From: Simmondsia chinensis | Lineage: Eukaryota; Streptophyta; Magnoliopsida; Caryophyllales; Simmondsiaceae | DNA: 64,000 nucleotides | Assembly (NCBI GenBank): GCA_018398585.1 | Contig: JAGTTD010000008.1 | Location: 9,188,501 to 9,252,500, forward strand | Reading direction: 5' to 3' | Shown here: piece by piece, positions 11,001 through 23,190 of the stretch | How the letters are laid out: every line of letters begins with the position of its first letter | Numbering within the stretch: position 1 is the stretch's first letter | Position numbers and translations under genes: made by a program | The notes under the pieces: model-generated | What the model was told of the DNA's origin: nothing | What the model saw: the letters and a program-made list of their open reading frames with translations, nothing else | Database searches by the model: none

Positions 11001-11860
11001 GATACTATAATGCCCCAACCACTCTATGATGCAGAGAAGGATCAAACATAGGTCACCATCATCACAAGAGAGCTTGGATTTAGAATCCATCTACATCCAT
11101 GCATATCACTTTTATCGAGCAAATGATGAGTATACTTAGCTTCAGAAAGAAAAAATCCATGTGAAAAAGTGAGTAACGGAAATCCCAAGAAAATAGTTGA
11201 GACGGGACAAGTTTGTCATATCAAACTCACGTAGTCAAGCACCCAACAAATCACGAAGCAAAGCAAATGAAGAAGTCATAAGAATAATATCATCCACATA
11301 TACGAGTAATACGGCCATGTCAGCTTCTTTGCGCAGCATGAACAACGATGAGTCTGATTTGCAACTAGTAATATTAAGTCGAAACAAAAAAAGATGTTAC
11401 CATGCATGAGGTGCTTGCTTAAGCCCATACAATGTCCCATTTAGCTTACATATGTAATCAAGAAATATAGAATCAACAAACCCCGGTGGCTACTTCATAT
11501 AAACTTCCTCGGTCAAGTATCCATTTAGAAATGCATTCATTACATCAAGTTGGTGAATAGGCCAACGTCATGAAGTAGCAATAGATAGAATGGTACGAAT
11601 AGTAGTAGGATTGATAATAGGACTGAAAGTCTCATCATAATCAACCCTTTATCTCTGAGTGAAGCTCTGAGCTAACAAATGGGCTCTGTAGCATTCAACT
11701 TCACCTCTAGAGTATGCTTAAGATGGAACACCCTTCTTAAACCAAAAACATTAGCATGATCAAGGTGTGGAACAAGAGTCCACGTATTATTACGTATGAG
11801 TGCATTATACTCATCAATCACAACACCTCGCTAATTTTCATCGCCAAGAGCCTACTTATG
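11000..11860 (-). pseudogene. copia reverse transcriptase (minus strand)
   Basis: The minus strand carries QLDVMNAFLNGYLTEEVYMK near 11550-11490, [15 protein letters not shown] near 11430, and the catalytic LLVYVDDIIL at about 11310-11285 (YVDD codons at 11289-11300). These are followed by LREFDMTNLSRLNYFLG near 11215-11170. Several stops interrupt the frame. The two catalytic aspartates of YVDD are kept. No open frame longer than about 70 codons survives on this strand in the segment. Confidence 0.82.
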
Positions 11861-13000
11861 ATAGTATAGAGTTTCGAGCAAATCGGAATGAGCAATAGAG
11901 GGCTTAAACAAAGGTTTAACAACTCTAGCTCGTAAGCACGTCATCATAGCATGTTGTAAACTAGAGATCAGATGAGGCGAAGCTGAAGAAGAAGGCACAA
12001 CAACTAGACTAGAGCAGTGTGTGATACTCAGGCTAGGAAATGGCAGCATAGGCAACGCTACGAGTGCTGCCGTGGGTGCCAGAGAAGTTGCGGTTGGCGA
12101 CGCAACTCCCGGGAATAATAGACTGGCAGGAGGTGCAGACAGGCTGGAGAATGGATATATATCTAGTGGACTATGGAACATGTGGCGAAGCCTGTCCATG
12201 TTATGGTTAGAAGTTCCCAACTGTGCAAATGGAAAATCTATCTCTTCAAAAACAACACGTTTGGAGATAATAACGTTGTTTGTCGACAAGTTAAGACATT
12301 TGTATCCCTTGTGAGAAGGATACCCAGAAATAAACATAAAGATGACTGAGGTGCCACTTTATTTGGTGCTAGGGCGCTGAAGCTAGGATAACAAGCACAC
12401 CCAAAAAGGCGTAAATAATTAAAAATGACCTTCTTGTAAAGACGTTAAAAGGAGTATTTTTTCTTTATTGCCATAGAGGGTAAAAGATTAAGTATGTGAG
12501 CAGCAACAAGAACTACCCCAACCCAAAATTATAAAGGCATACAAATCTGAAATAGAAGAGCTTGCATCATGCTACGAACTGTCTTATGCATGCATTTGGC
12601 TTTCCCAATCTATTAGGAAATATTTGGACATGATACCCTGCTATGAATGCCTCGTATAATTAAAAGAGCATTAAAACCATGATTGATATCTTCAGTCATA
12701 TTATCAAACTGATATAGCTTAATCTCTATTCCAAACTGATTCAAAATGAGATTTCAAAATTGAACAAATAGATCAAACACTTGAGATTTGGTGCACATGG
12801 GACAAATTCACAGATAATGAGGGTAATCATCCAAAAGAAGCAAATAATACCTATAGCCACTAAAACTTAAAACAAGAGATGTTCATATATCAGATTGAAC
12901 AATATCAAAAGGCTTAAAAGTACTTGACACTGACTTCGAAAATAGTAGACGACTATGCTTGCCTAATTGCCAAGCATGAATAAGATATAGGCTTTGAAGT
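11852..13000 (-). pseudogene. copia integrase (minus strand)
   Basis: The open part (11852-12337, 161 codons) holds the integrase C-terminus: YPSHKGYKCLNLSTN, ISKRVVFEEIDFPF, and a Pro/Ser/Ala-rich tail. Upstream, to about 13000, the minus strand shows decayed integrase core residues, including LFGCACYPS near 12400, the HKTVRSMMQALLF helix near 12570, and YQFDNMTEDINHG near 12700. Stops are frequent. The plus-strand frame at 12021-12314 overlaps it and is a shadow. Confidence 0.78.
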
Positions 13001-13028
13001 GAAACCAGAACAAGAAACAAATTTTTGT

Positions 13029-13450
13029 TTAACTAAAGATGATGAAAAAGGTTACCCAATATGACCAAGACGTTGATGCCAAAAGGGACGGCATGACTGT
13101 GAAAGCAACAAGTGAAACATGAATAAAGGATGACCTATGAACAAAGAAAAGAGACCCTGCACTAATGCAGTGAATTATGGCAGATGTTGTCTTAGGACTC
13201 TTAATAGAAAAACCATCCGAGTCAAATTCTAAAAGACAATGATTATCTTGGAAGAATTGACGAACCGATCCACCAGGAACATAAAGGACGTTATGAAAAT
13301 GAAAATGACCAAGAAGAGTGATGAGAAAACAAAATCTAATCCCAGCGATTGGTAAAGAAGCGTCATTATCGACCAAAATTTAAATGAGAGATGTGATAAG
13401 ACTTGGGTTATTAGTCATATTAGACAATGCACCACTATCCATTATTCAGG
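13029..13450 (-). pseudogene. copia aspartic protease region (minus strand)
   Basis: The minus strand reads MDSGALSNMT from about 13442 down to 13413, which contains the DSGA active-site motif of retroviral-type proteases with the usual copia extension. After a stop it continues in the 115-codon frame 13376-13029: DNDASLPIAGI, GHFHFHNVLYVPG and LLEFDSDGFSIKSPKT. This order is typical of copia protease leading into the integrase zinc-binding domain. Confidence 0.8.
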
Positions 13451-13599
13451 GTGAATCAAACATAGGAGTGGAGTAGGCGGTAAAGGATTGAGGAAAAGAC
13501 AGAGATGTCTCAAATCCTGAATAGAAACTAAAGCTAGTAGCATAAGTATCAGTTCTAGGATGAAACTATGGATTAGGTAATGTAATAGGAAAGAGAGAG

Positions 13600-13855
13600 A
13601 AGGAGAAAGTGAGAGATTGGTAGTGGCTGGTGCATGGTTTGATAAATTTGTTATGGAGGTGCACTTGCAATTGGTTAGTTGCGCTAGGTGTTAGGGTTTG
13701 GCATCCGGCAACAATGTCAAGTGAACCGGAGAGACAGAGAGAGAGAGAGAGAGTGTATGTGTGTGGGGGACATGGAGATTGGTCATGGCTAGCGCAAAAT
13801 TTACCTACCGTATCGTGGGGTGGTGAGCGGAGTTGGGTGGTCAAAGTTTGTTGGT
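13600..13855. other. Unassigned DNA with a GA microsatellite
   Basis: This short stretch between the minus-strand copia and the LARD LTR contains a (GA)n tract near 13733-13753. Overlapping frames exist on both strands, but neither shows a motif. It may be gag leader sequence of the copia element. Confidence 0.4.
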
Positions 13856-15787
13856 TGTTGAGAACGTATTTCAAAAATTTTCTCCCAACGACTAGAGCAG
13901 CCGTAGTGGAAAAGCAATTTAAAATTCTCAATTTTAAATCTAATGCCCTAATCTAATTAAATTATTTAATTAGACCTGGATCTTACTCTAATAGGCTCAT
14001 AATATAACAATCGAAAAATATCGAATAAAATAAATATAAACATGATATGTAGAATAAACGAAGTAAAGGAAAACAAATTAAATGTCAAATACTTAACTTA
14101 GACATACTTGAAGTGTGAATTCAAACTCTGACTTGAAGATTTGAAATTGGTAGAAGAATATCATGACACCTCAAGATCTTCTTTGCAATGACATCTTTTA
14201 GCACTAGAGTATGGGCTCACAAAATATTTAATTTAGAAAAAATTTTGGAATAAAATTTTTTCTATTAATTATCCCAAAAAATAGATTTTTAGAAAAATTG
14301 TATTAAACATTAATTTAGAAAAACCTAAATACAATTTTGGGGTTTTCGTCGTGGGAGAAAACTATATTCCAAAACTTAAAACCTTAAGGAAAAAAAAAAC
14401 TCACGGCAAAAACACATATTTATAATAAAAAATCTCCAACAAAAACAAGCACATCAAACGCGTTTTATCCCCACTGTGATTTCAGCAGGAGAGATCCCCT
14501 AACCAGGAGTCCTCGGCGCATGCCCGCGCATGTAATTCATGCACAAGACTGTGCATTGGCCCGGTGCTTTTGCTTGTCCCCTTCTTTTTTAAATTCCAAA
14601 ATGTATAAAGTTCATTTCATAAATATTATTTGGTAAAATAAATTTATTCATATTATGAATAAGTAATTCATCTCATGAATTATGTTTAGCAAAATAATTT
14701 ATTTATCTCAAAAATCAGTAATTCATCACATTAATTCATTTTAAATATTTCAAACAGTGCTATAATTTGAGGCTTGCGGAGGGACTTCAAGGACAATCTA
14801 ACCTCAAGGACAATCTAACTCTAATTCCAAATGGGTCAAATCAAATTATCATCTTATGATAACAATTAATTACCATTTAGTAAAACTTAATTCCATTAAA
14901 TAAGTTTTACCGCACTTTAGAATTAAATATATTCACTCATGAATTTTCCAAATAAATTTCATTATTACAACAATTAACCCCTCTATTAGATGTCCATGAG
15001 CAAAAACAACTTTAACTACTATAATTATTTTTCTCAAATCTATCCCCATAGTTCATGACTCACCCTTTTCGAACAATTTATAACACAGAAACAATTTTCG
15101 TATTAATTTCAAATGTCAAACATATGGACTACTCTGGCCAAAGATTCAAGAATCTGTTCATGAATTTGCTAATCAACTAATGGGACATCTTACATTATAG
15201 ATTCCTAGTAAAATATCCATTCCTGCCACACTTCATGCAATTGCCCAGCAATGTAAGATCCTGATTATTCTCTTATAACCTCATCATTTTAGGCATCAAA
15301 TTAATTAGCATTCCATGCACGAGTCCGGACTATTTTTCGAATTTAGAGTTATCATCTTACAAAATTAATTATTTCTAATAGCAATTAAAGAAACAACTAA
15401 TTCAGGTGGCCCTGCTTCGTGTGCCCATCTTATTGAAAATACCAAAATAATACTCTTAGATCCCTATCCACATAACCAAGACGAGTCATCAAAAGTATCA
15501 TATTATAGCCTTATCGGACAAGTTGTCCAAACTTATCACCGGCTATGAACATACTTTGACAACATGTCATTAGTTTGATCTAAGTTTTTCTGTGGTTCAA
15601 TCTTATTGGCCACTTAAACCAAACCTGACATGTCATCATGGACAACATCCATCTCACGGAATGTTTTAGAAAAACAATCACATGCATATTTGACTCGTAA
15701 AACATAATCCGAAAATGATTAAATAAAATAATTTTGTTTATTTAATATTTAAAACTATTAGGTTTTTCAAGGACACCTATTCCAACA
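13856..15787 (-). repeat. 3' LTR of the LARD
   Basis: This LTR of about 1.93 kb aligns along its length with 47344-51260 once the LINE in the latter is removed. On the minus strand a TATA box (ATTATAAATATG) lies at about 14410-14425 and is conserved in the other LTR near 47880. Confidence 0.82.
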
Positions 15788-17330
15788 ATCTCCCACTTGT
15801 CCTTAGACCCAAATAGCCTTGCATCGCATTACTATCTTCTAGGGGTCTGCCAATTCTTTGACTATAAACATGAACCAATACTAATCTGTCACAGTCTCAT
15901 TCCTTTGCTCATATGCTTTCATCTATAAGGAACCTTCTGAGTCAAGTTTTCTACTTAACAACTTCATAGTTGTTAAGTACTCCACTTCCATAGTGAAATA
16001 AGAAATACAAGACTGCTCCACTCTTCACCATCAAGTGACTCCCACAACATGGGTAAATTGGAATCCTGACATCAAACGTTTAAACTCCCTTTTAAAACAA
16101 AATGACCTAAGATGAACCCAACATTTTTTCTTTTGAATCTTGCCAAAACATGACCCTAAGAACATAGCTGGTTCAGCTTAGGTCTTTCGTTTTAAACTAT
16201 CTGGACAATTAAACCTTAACAGCTCCCAAGATTCTACTCAATGAGTAGAATGTCATCTATATATAACACTTAGGAAGCCTCTACTTTCTAGTCATGTCAC
16301 TCGTACACTAATGGTTCAACTTTGACTAAAATTCCTAGGACTTGATTAACCGTCATCAATCTACTATTAAATGAACAAGAGGCTTATTTAAGTCTACAAA
16401 TAGACTTTCTCAGTTTGCATATTATATGCTCCGGACTCTTGGCAACAAACTTGTCTAGTTGTATCATATACGTAAGCTTGTCAAGAAGAACATTTGGAAA
16501 ACTATCTTGATTTCCATTTCTTGTATCTCATCATATGAAATACAATGGATGAGAATTTCCTTATGGACTTAAGCATGACATCTGGTCAGAAGATTTCATC
16601 AAAGATGATTCCTTCCTTTAGCGTATTAACTTATTGCCATCAATCTAGCCTTGAAGGCCACTACCTTCTCGTCCACTCAACTCCATATACTTGTAGATCC
16701 ATTCATGTCCAATCCAATGGACTTAATGCCTTTCGACGCCTCTACGAGTTTCTAGACTTAGTTAATATACAATTATTTTAACTTAAATTTTATTGCCCTG
16801 ACCCATTGCTCTGCATCTTTATATTTGACAATTTCATTGTATTCTAAAGGATCAAATTCACCATCATGCTTAACCATTAAGATTGAAGATATGAATTTTC
16901 CAGGTGACCCTGACAATCTCTCACTACACCAAAGCTTTATTGTGCTTAATGTGACAATAACCTGGTCGCAGATGTATTTAATACATCATCTACACTATAA
17001 GTTGTATCATGCTATTGAGACACAATATCTCATGCTGTCAATCTATCTAACACAAGCCATCTGCTGTACTTTTTAGAACACTTTCTGAACGTCTTACATG
17101 GCAAACCTTTTGATATGTAAACGTGACTCATCATGTGAATCTTACAATATTTTCTAAAACTCTTTGTATTAAGGAAAAATAAAAATTCTTCGAAAACCAT
17201 CACTTTGATCTAATCAAAGTGACTTGATATAATTACCTAACTAATTCAAATTTAAATCTTTAATACTTTGAAATTTTCAAAGGATTCAAGTGTTCAGTCC
17301 TCATAGATATATCCATACATCAACTAATTG
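15788..17330. other. LARD internal region, 3' part
   Basis: It begins with the polypurine tract of the minus-strand element and then is AT-rich DNA without convincing coding frames. The frames at 16545-16781 and 16825-17076 show no motif. It ends abruptly at about 17330, where the LTR of the gag-only element starts. Confidence 0.55.
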
Positions 17331-19015
17331 AGTACGTGCACAAGCAAAGACAAGCACGCGTTGTGCCGATACGAGCTAGACATCGATCAGGCACAAGTAT
17401 ATACACCGTGCACATCCTTTGTATGGATGAACCGGGCCTAACGGAAATGAGCCTGAACATGACAACAACGAATCGAGGGCCATGCGCTTGTTGCACTGCA
17501 CTGAACCGATGCGCAGGACACAAGTCAGGCACATTACGTGCACAAGCAAGGACAAGGCATGAAAAGCTAAGTCTAGGCGCACAAGATTGGATGCCCTATG
17601 CTAGCATGACAACAAACCTTCACCTAGATGCAATATAGCACTAGCTCAAGACGGACCTTGAGTGTGCTAGAGCTTTGACGTTAACCTGGAGTTTGCAAAC
17701 GGACGCTCTCAAGTTAGGACCTTGACCAACGAATGGGTCTAAGGCTTGCGCGAGCATGTTGCGGCATCGACTTGCAGTGCGCAGGCACTGCGCACAGGAG
17801 CACGTGCTAGGAGCCAGGCGCTGGGAGCACTGGAAGTCCAAAGTGCACAACTGGGCCCGTGGAGGCGCAAGTCATGCCTTGGGATGTGTAAGCATGTGCA
17901 CAAGGTGCGCCACGCTACGCACACAAGTGTGCTTGCAGCGCGCGGGTGTGGCGCTGACAGTGTGTGCAGTGTGAGCAACCCTAAGGAGTCATGTGCGAGC
18001 CTTATCAAGGCACGATGTTGGTGTGAGCTATGCAGCGCACATCTTCTTTAGGACACATGAACACTTGGGATGCCTTGCACATATGGAAAGGTGCTTGGCA
18101 CCTGCGGGTCACGTGACTTGATGGTTATTGAGCATGGGACATGGAATCTTTGAAGGAGGACATTGACTGGAAGTATGACTTAACTAGATCTTGACCAAGT
18201 AACTGCCGCGCAATTGGAGGGAAACTTGAATTGGCATCTTTGGCACACCTTTGACTAGTAACCACTCCTTTGGGCAAGAAAAGAAGCAAGGGGCGTGTGT
18301 TGACTTGGATTTGACCTAGTAACCGCCCCCTTGAAGAGGCGACCCTTTAGGAAGTGGAGAAACTGGCTTGTATAAGGTGCTACCAGGGTGTCCCAGGCAG
18401 TTACACCTCTTCCAGAACATGGGATAACTGCTGGAGCTTCTATAAATATGGCTGGTTGGGCAGATTTTAGGCCATTTGATTTTGTACTTAGTCCTTAAGC
18501 AGAGACAGAGTCTCTACCACAAAATAGGCTTATGGCAACAACTATAAAACCGTTGCCAAAGCAAACTTTACGCAATGGTTTTGCAACAGTTTTAAAATCG
18601 TTGCGTAAGGGTATCTATGGTAACGGTTTTTGTAACGAAAATATAACCGTGGCATGTAGTTATCTACCGCAATGATTTTTCAAATAATATTTATTTCAAC
18701 AATTTAGAATTGTTGCCTATTTTCATGGGTGCCAATATTAAATTTTGCGAATGTAATTTAAATTTTTTTTACCTTAATTGTTATATCTTCCACCTATATC
18801 GTAATTCTAGTTCGAGTATCATATAATTTAGAACCATAGATGGGCATCTAATGGCGACATAAAACACACATTATTATGTCGCTAGGGAGACCTAATATGC
18901 CGTAGTAGGATAAAATAAGCTTCGTCCATTAGGCCTATTGCAGGGAAAACTTTCTTGTATTAGTTTATATTTATATAGACCTATTACAGGGAAATATTAT
19001 GCCGTATCATGTTAA

Positions 19016-19445
19016 CACTACAAGAAATGCGCGCATCTATGACAAAATGTTTACGACGGAGTAAAATTCCGCCGTAAATAATGTTTTATTTACGACGGAA
19101 TTTTACAGCGTCGTAAAAGATATGAAGAACTACGACGGTTTTAAAATACTGTCATAGATACGTCTCACTTTCCGCTGTAAATGACTTTGAAGATTTCACG
19201 AAAGTTTTGGCGCCTTTTTTAGCGCCTTTTAACATCTATTTACGACCAACATTTTACGACGAAGAAATATTCCGTCGTAAAACAATACTATTAATGACAA
19301 ACATTTTATGACAGAAAAATATTATGTCGTAAAAAGATACTATTTACCACGAACATCGTACAACAAAAAAAATCCGTCATAAAAAGATACTATTTACGAT
19401 AAAATATTTTACAACGGGAAAAAATTCCATTATAAAAAGATTCTA
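19016..19445 (+). mobile_element. Second CACTA left end nested in the first
   Basis: CACTACAAGAAATGCGCGC at 19016 is a typical CACTA terminus. It is followed to about 19445 by repeated subterminal motifs built on TTTACGACGG and its inverse, CCGTCGTAAA. These differ from the AACCGTTGCC motifs of the outer element. I could not find a matching right end (TTTCTTGTAGTG), so this is a truncated element or one whose right end has decayed. The transposase remnants downstream could belong to either element. Confidence 0.72.
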
Positions 19446-20599
19446 TTTACGAAAGACTAAATTTTATTTAGGGTATAATTTTATTTTGTTGGTAAAACTT
19501 ACGATAATAACTTAGCTTAAACTGAAAGACTAAATTGACACATTATAAATTACTAGTGAACTAAATTTATACAGTTAAAAGTAAAGTAATAAATTATTGT
19601 AATTAAAAAAGTATTGGAACTTTTTATTTAAATAACTCTTTTTAGTATATATAATACTAAATACAAAAATTTTATTTTCCCTCCAATTTTTCCCTTTTCC
19701 ACACATGTGAAGAATTTTATTTTCTTAAATAAAGAACCCCAACTTTAACCCAAATAAGAATTACAGTTTTTATTTTATTTTTTAACCCAAATAAAAAACC
19801 CTTACTTTTACCCTCATTTTTACTTCATTTTCCCTCCTCTCTCTCTCTCGCTTCCGGCTCTCTACCCTAGTCGCCGTGCTCTCTGGCACTTCATCTCTTT
19901 CCGCTAATGCTCGGACTCGGCAATCCGTCGCCCCTCGACTCTGAATTCGGACCTCAGGTAGTCGATTGTGGAATGGTTTGAGAGTTTTAGCATAATGTAG
20001 TTTAGTATATGTTTTATTTTAGTTTTTACACATATATTTTGTTTATAACATGTGAAATTTTGGAGAAAGTGGAATGATTTGAGTGTTTTGGCACTATTTA
20101 ATTTGGTATATGTTTTATTTCTTGTGTGAAATTCTTTGATTTTTTTAGTATGACCTTTTCAAGGTTTTTGGATGGGTTGTTTTGTTGGCATACTAGGTTT
20201 TGAGATTGATATTCTTATTTGTAGTTTTCTATTTTCAATTTTTATTCTTATTTTTGGCATCTATTCACTTTGCTGTATTCAAAGAATCTGAAACCCTAGA
20301 TGGTAAATGCATCAAAATTGAGGGTTACGATTTCAATCAAGGTGCCAATTATTCGACTCTGCTTAAATATTTCATATCTACTGGATTTCAAGCATCAAAT
20401 CTCGGAGACGCCATTCAAGTTGTCAATCAAATGATTTGTTGCATGTTAATCTCTTACGCAACGTCTTTTTGTTGATTTATCCACGTTTTTAAGATAAAGA
20501 TTTTTGGTATATAACTTTGCTTACTTTGTTTAATCCATTTAGGATGAGATTCATTATTTTTTATGTTTTATGTATCTAGGTACCTATTATTTGATCATA

Positions 20600-20827
20600 A
20601 TGACTCCTAGTAAGCATTGGATGCGACTTTTTGATGATCGCCTTAGCGACAAATATGAGAAAAGTGTTAAGGAATTTGTTAGTTTTGCATATAGACGCTT
20701 AGGACGGGAAACAAAGGTGATCAAATGCTCATGTATGAAATGTAAGAACACAAATGAGTATTCTGGTAACATTGTTGAAGAACATCTTATCGTGTATGGA
20801 GTACATAATTTAGCATACTTTGTTTAA
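20600..20827 (+). pseudogene. Transposase-associated domain of CACTA
   Basis: The frame starts MTPSKHWMRLFDDRLSDKYE and continues VKEFVSFAYRRLG, IKCSCMKCKN and VEEHLIVYGVHNLAY. This matches the transposase-associated domain that precedes Tnp2 in plant CACTA elements: a W.R..R..Y start, a CxCxxCxN zinc-like cluster and an HL...G....Y end. The ATG at 20600 is the natural start. The frame stops at 20827, where other family members continue with a W residue and a longer protein. It is a remnant. Confidence 0.78.
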
Positions 20828-20898
20828 TCCTTTTATTATGGACTATTAATGATTCTCTAGCTTATAGTATCCTCTCTAGATGGAGTACAAAAGGGAAA

Positions 20899-21171
20899 TT
20901 GGCATGTCCTTGTTGTCATAAGGATACCCACTCTCTTAGATTGCCAACTTGTTGCAAGCAGGTTTACATGCTCCGCCGACGCTTCCTTCCAACCAACCAT
21001 AGTTGGCGAAAGAAAAAGGACTGGTTTGGAAACAAAGAGATGGGAGAACCTCCAATACCATTGTCAAAGGCAGATGTTCTTGAGCAAATGCAAGATTTGA
21101 AGGGGATTTCCTTTTGTAGAACTCCTCATGTAAAGGTAAAAGTTGATCATGAAAAGAGGGAAGAAGAGGAA

Positions 21172-21207
<36 letters not shown>

Positions 21208-21539
21208 GACAAGCAATATGAACAAGAAAAGCATTTTTTTTTTTTGAGTTGACTTATTGGAAAAACCTTTTATTGAGGCATAATTTGGATGTTATGCACA
21301 TTAAAAAGAATGTTTTTGATATTGTGTTGGGAACTATTATGAACATGAAGGGGAGGACTAAAGATATTGTTAAGTCTCATCTAGATTTGCAAGCGCTCAA
21401 TATGAGGCTAGATTTACACCCTCATGAAAAGGGAAACAAGCTTGAGCTACCTCTAGCACCCTACACTTTGTCTTGGAAGCAGAGGCAAATATTGTGCGAG
21501 TTTTTGGTATGGACAAATTCTGATGATGCATTTAGGTAA
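20899..21539 (+). pseudogene. Tnp2-type transposase fragment, broken by poly(G)
   Basis: Two frames carry consecutive parts of a Tnp2 transposase. The first (20899 to about 21170) has CPCCHKDTHSLRLP, RRRFLPTNHSWR and PPIPLSKADVLEQM. The second (21249-21539) has the highly characteristic LLLRHNLDVMHIKKNVFDI and LGTIMNMKGRTKD, then HLDLQALNMRLDLHP. A run of 33 G and an A/T run separate them and shift the frame. The catalytic RNase H-like core that should follow is not recognisable after 21540. The element is therefore not autonomous. Confidence 0.82.
21174..21206. repeat. 33-bp poly(G) homopolymer
   Basis: Thirty-three consecutive G residues lie inside the transposase remnant, after a purine-rich GAAGAGGAAGAG lead-in that could have seeded expansion. 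Confidence 0.88.
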
Positions 21540-22785
21540 AATTGTTCATGATCGTTCATTTGTTTCAAATAAAATGCACTAACAAATGAAGTAACAAGTC
21601 TTTTTACGGAGTTAGTATACCTTGTGGAATGGATCTTCCAAAAACATTTTCCGAAGCAAATAAAATTATGGCAATGTTTGGTCTAAGTTGCCATACCGTG
21701 TATGAAGTAGTTTGTTGATTTCATTACCCAACGCAACTTGCTTGTCATTGATATTTTTCACTTGCTGATTGGGTGCCATTTTTCCATTTCATTGTCATTA
21801 TTATTGTTGAAGTTATTGTTTTGGAAGCATACATTGTGAGCACAGATGTGGTTCTTTATGCAACCAAGTGCAGCAAAGGAGTCACACAAGTAGTTTGCTT
21901 CAATTCGAGAGGATGTTGTCATCCCTTTATGTTTCATGGTGAGCCATCCAACTTCCATCGAAGGTAAGTGTTAGGGCCTCTATAAATGAATCTAGTAAAA
22001 AAAATTTACATCAAAGTTGTGAGAAAGGAGATCAACATATAAGTCTAGTAAGCTATTTCACCTAATGTTACTTACATTGGAGTTGTGAACCTAGTAAGTA
22101 ATCTACATCGGAATTGTGAGAGAAAGTAGTTCATGGTTTTCACCTAAATATGGTGGATTCAGCAAAGTATCTTGTGATTTGTAACAATACTTATGCTAAT
22201 ATAATGCTAAGAAGTTAGGTGCATAACCTTTTGGGAATCAGAGGCTCAAGTTCTTGGACAATTGTTGATCTTTAGTTATAATGGTTGTGATGTGTATGTC
22301 TAAGTCCTTTCATTATGGGTTTAATCTTCTTTTTACCTTCTTGTTTTTCTCATTTTGCCCATGAAGCTTCGGGCCACCAATGAGGTCGATGCCAAATCCA
22401 AATTTTGGTTGGTGTGTGCTCTTGTGTTCATTTTCAGTTTTTTCTTCTTTGCTTATTTTCAGATGTTAGAATTTATGATTGTTGATATAGTTTTGTGTTT
22501 GACGTGTGTTAGGTTTTTTTTAGGAGATGGAGGGAGTAGGGTCAACTAGAGAAGACTACTAGTGAGGTTAGTGATATGTTTCTGGTAGAGCTAGTTTTTA
22601 ATATGCTTGTGAGTCATATGTTAATCTAAGTAAGATTGTATGAGTGTGAGAATTATGTGCCAAGCTATGTGCTAAGAATTGTTTAACATGTCTTTCTGTT
22701 TATTTTCATAACTCTTCAACTCTATATTTGAAATAAATATCGGAGCATTTCTACACTAGTGAGATTGAATGTTGGATCTTGTTTT
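21540..22785. other. CACTA internal non-coding DNA
   Basis: No recognisable domain. Short frames at 21773-21967 and 22355-22549 show no motif. A duplicated phrase (AGTAAGCTATTTCACC / AGTAAGTAATCTACATC) near 22050-22110 is weak. Confidence 0.4.
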
Positions 22786-23190
22786 GCATCCGTACTCTCG
22801 AATATCCTATCTCTATTACGAAGAGTGAAGTATGCTTTGTGAGTATTTCTCGGTTTCGGTTGGGCTTGAGGTTTTTGTGAAAACCCCAATTGATCGGTGC
22901 ATGCTATCTTGTTGTCAATGTAAAGATGAAATTCGTGCTTTACTAAATGTTGCGCAATATTGTGTTCATGATTTAATGTGTTTTTGTGGCATCCGTACTC
23001 TCAAATATCCTATCTCTATTGCGAAGAATGAAGTATGCTTTGTGAGTATTTCTCGGTTTCGGTTGGGCTTGAGGTTTTTGTGAACACCCCAATTGATTGG
23101 TGAATGCTATCTTTTGTTAATGCAAAGATGAAATGTGTGCTTTACTAAATGTTGTGTAATTTTGTGCTCATGATATAATGTCTTTTTATG
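22786..23190 (+). repeat. Tandem duplication, unit about 203 bp
   Basis: GCATCCGTACTCTCGAATATCC at 22786 recurs at 22989 with only scattered differences, and the similarity runs the whole unit (GTGAGTATTTCTCGGTTTCG, AACACCCCAATTGAT, GCTTTACTAAATGTTG). Two full copies are present, within the CACTA element and outside its subterminal zone. Confidence 0.88.

Larger units (their letters stand above)
10120..13600 (-). mobile_element. Minus-strand Ty1/copia element, 5' truncated
   Basis: Reading from 13600 down to 10120 the copia order is clear: end of gag, protease (DSGA), integrase, reverse transcriptase (YVDD), RNase H, a polypurine tract (TTAAGGGGGAGTA at 10398-10410) and a 3' LTR with a TATAAATA box near 10318-10325. 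Frames are broken by many stops. The left LTR edge is uncertain (about 10120-10200). The 5' LTR, primer site and most of gag are missing; the element stops short of the LARD LTR at 13856. Confidence 0.85.

Noticed and set aside
13856..15787. A plus-strand LTR retrotransposon starting here
   Set aside because: The primer site next to 47344 and the polypurine tract at 15788 are both on the minus strand.
17320..18051. Several 70-100 codon frames on both strands
   Set aside because: They lie in the GC-rich part of an LTR and recur, shifted, in the other LTR at 36709-37661; no motif, no codon bias.
20899..21252. Frame with a poly-Gly segment read as one protein
   Set aside because: The poly-Gly is the 33-G run; only the part before it is transposase-like.
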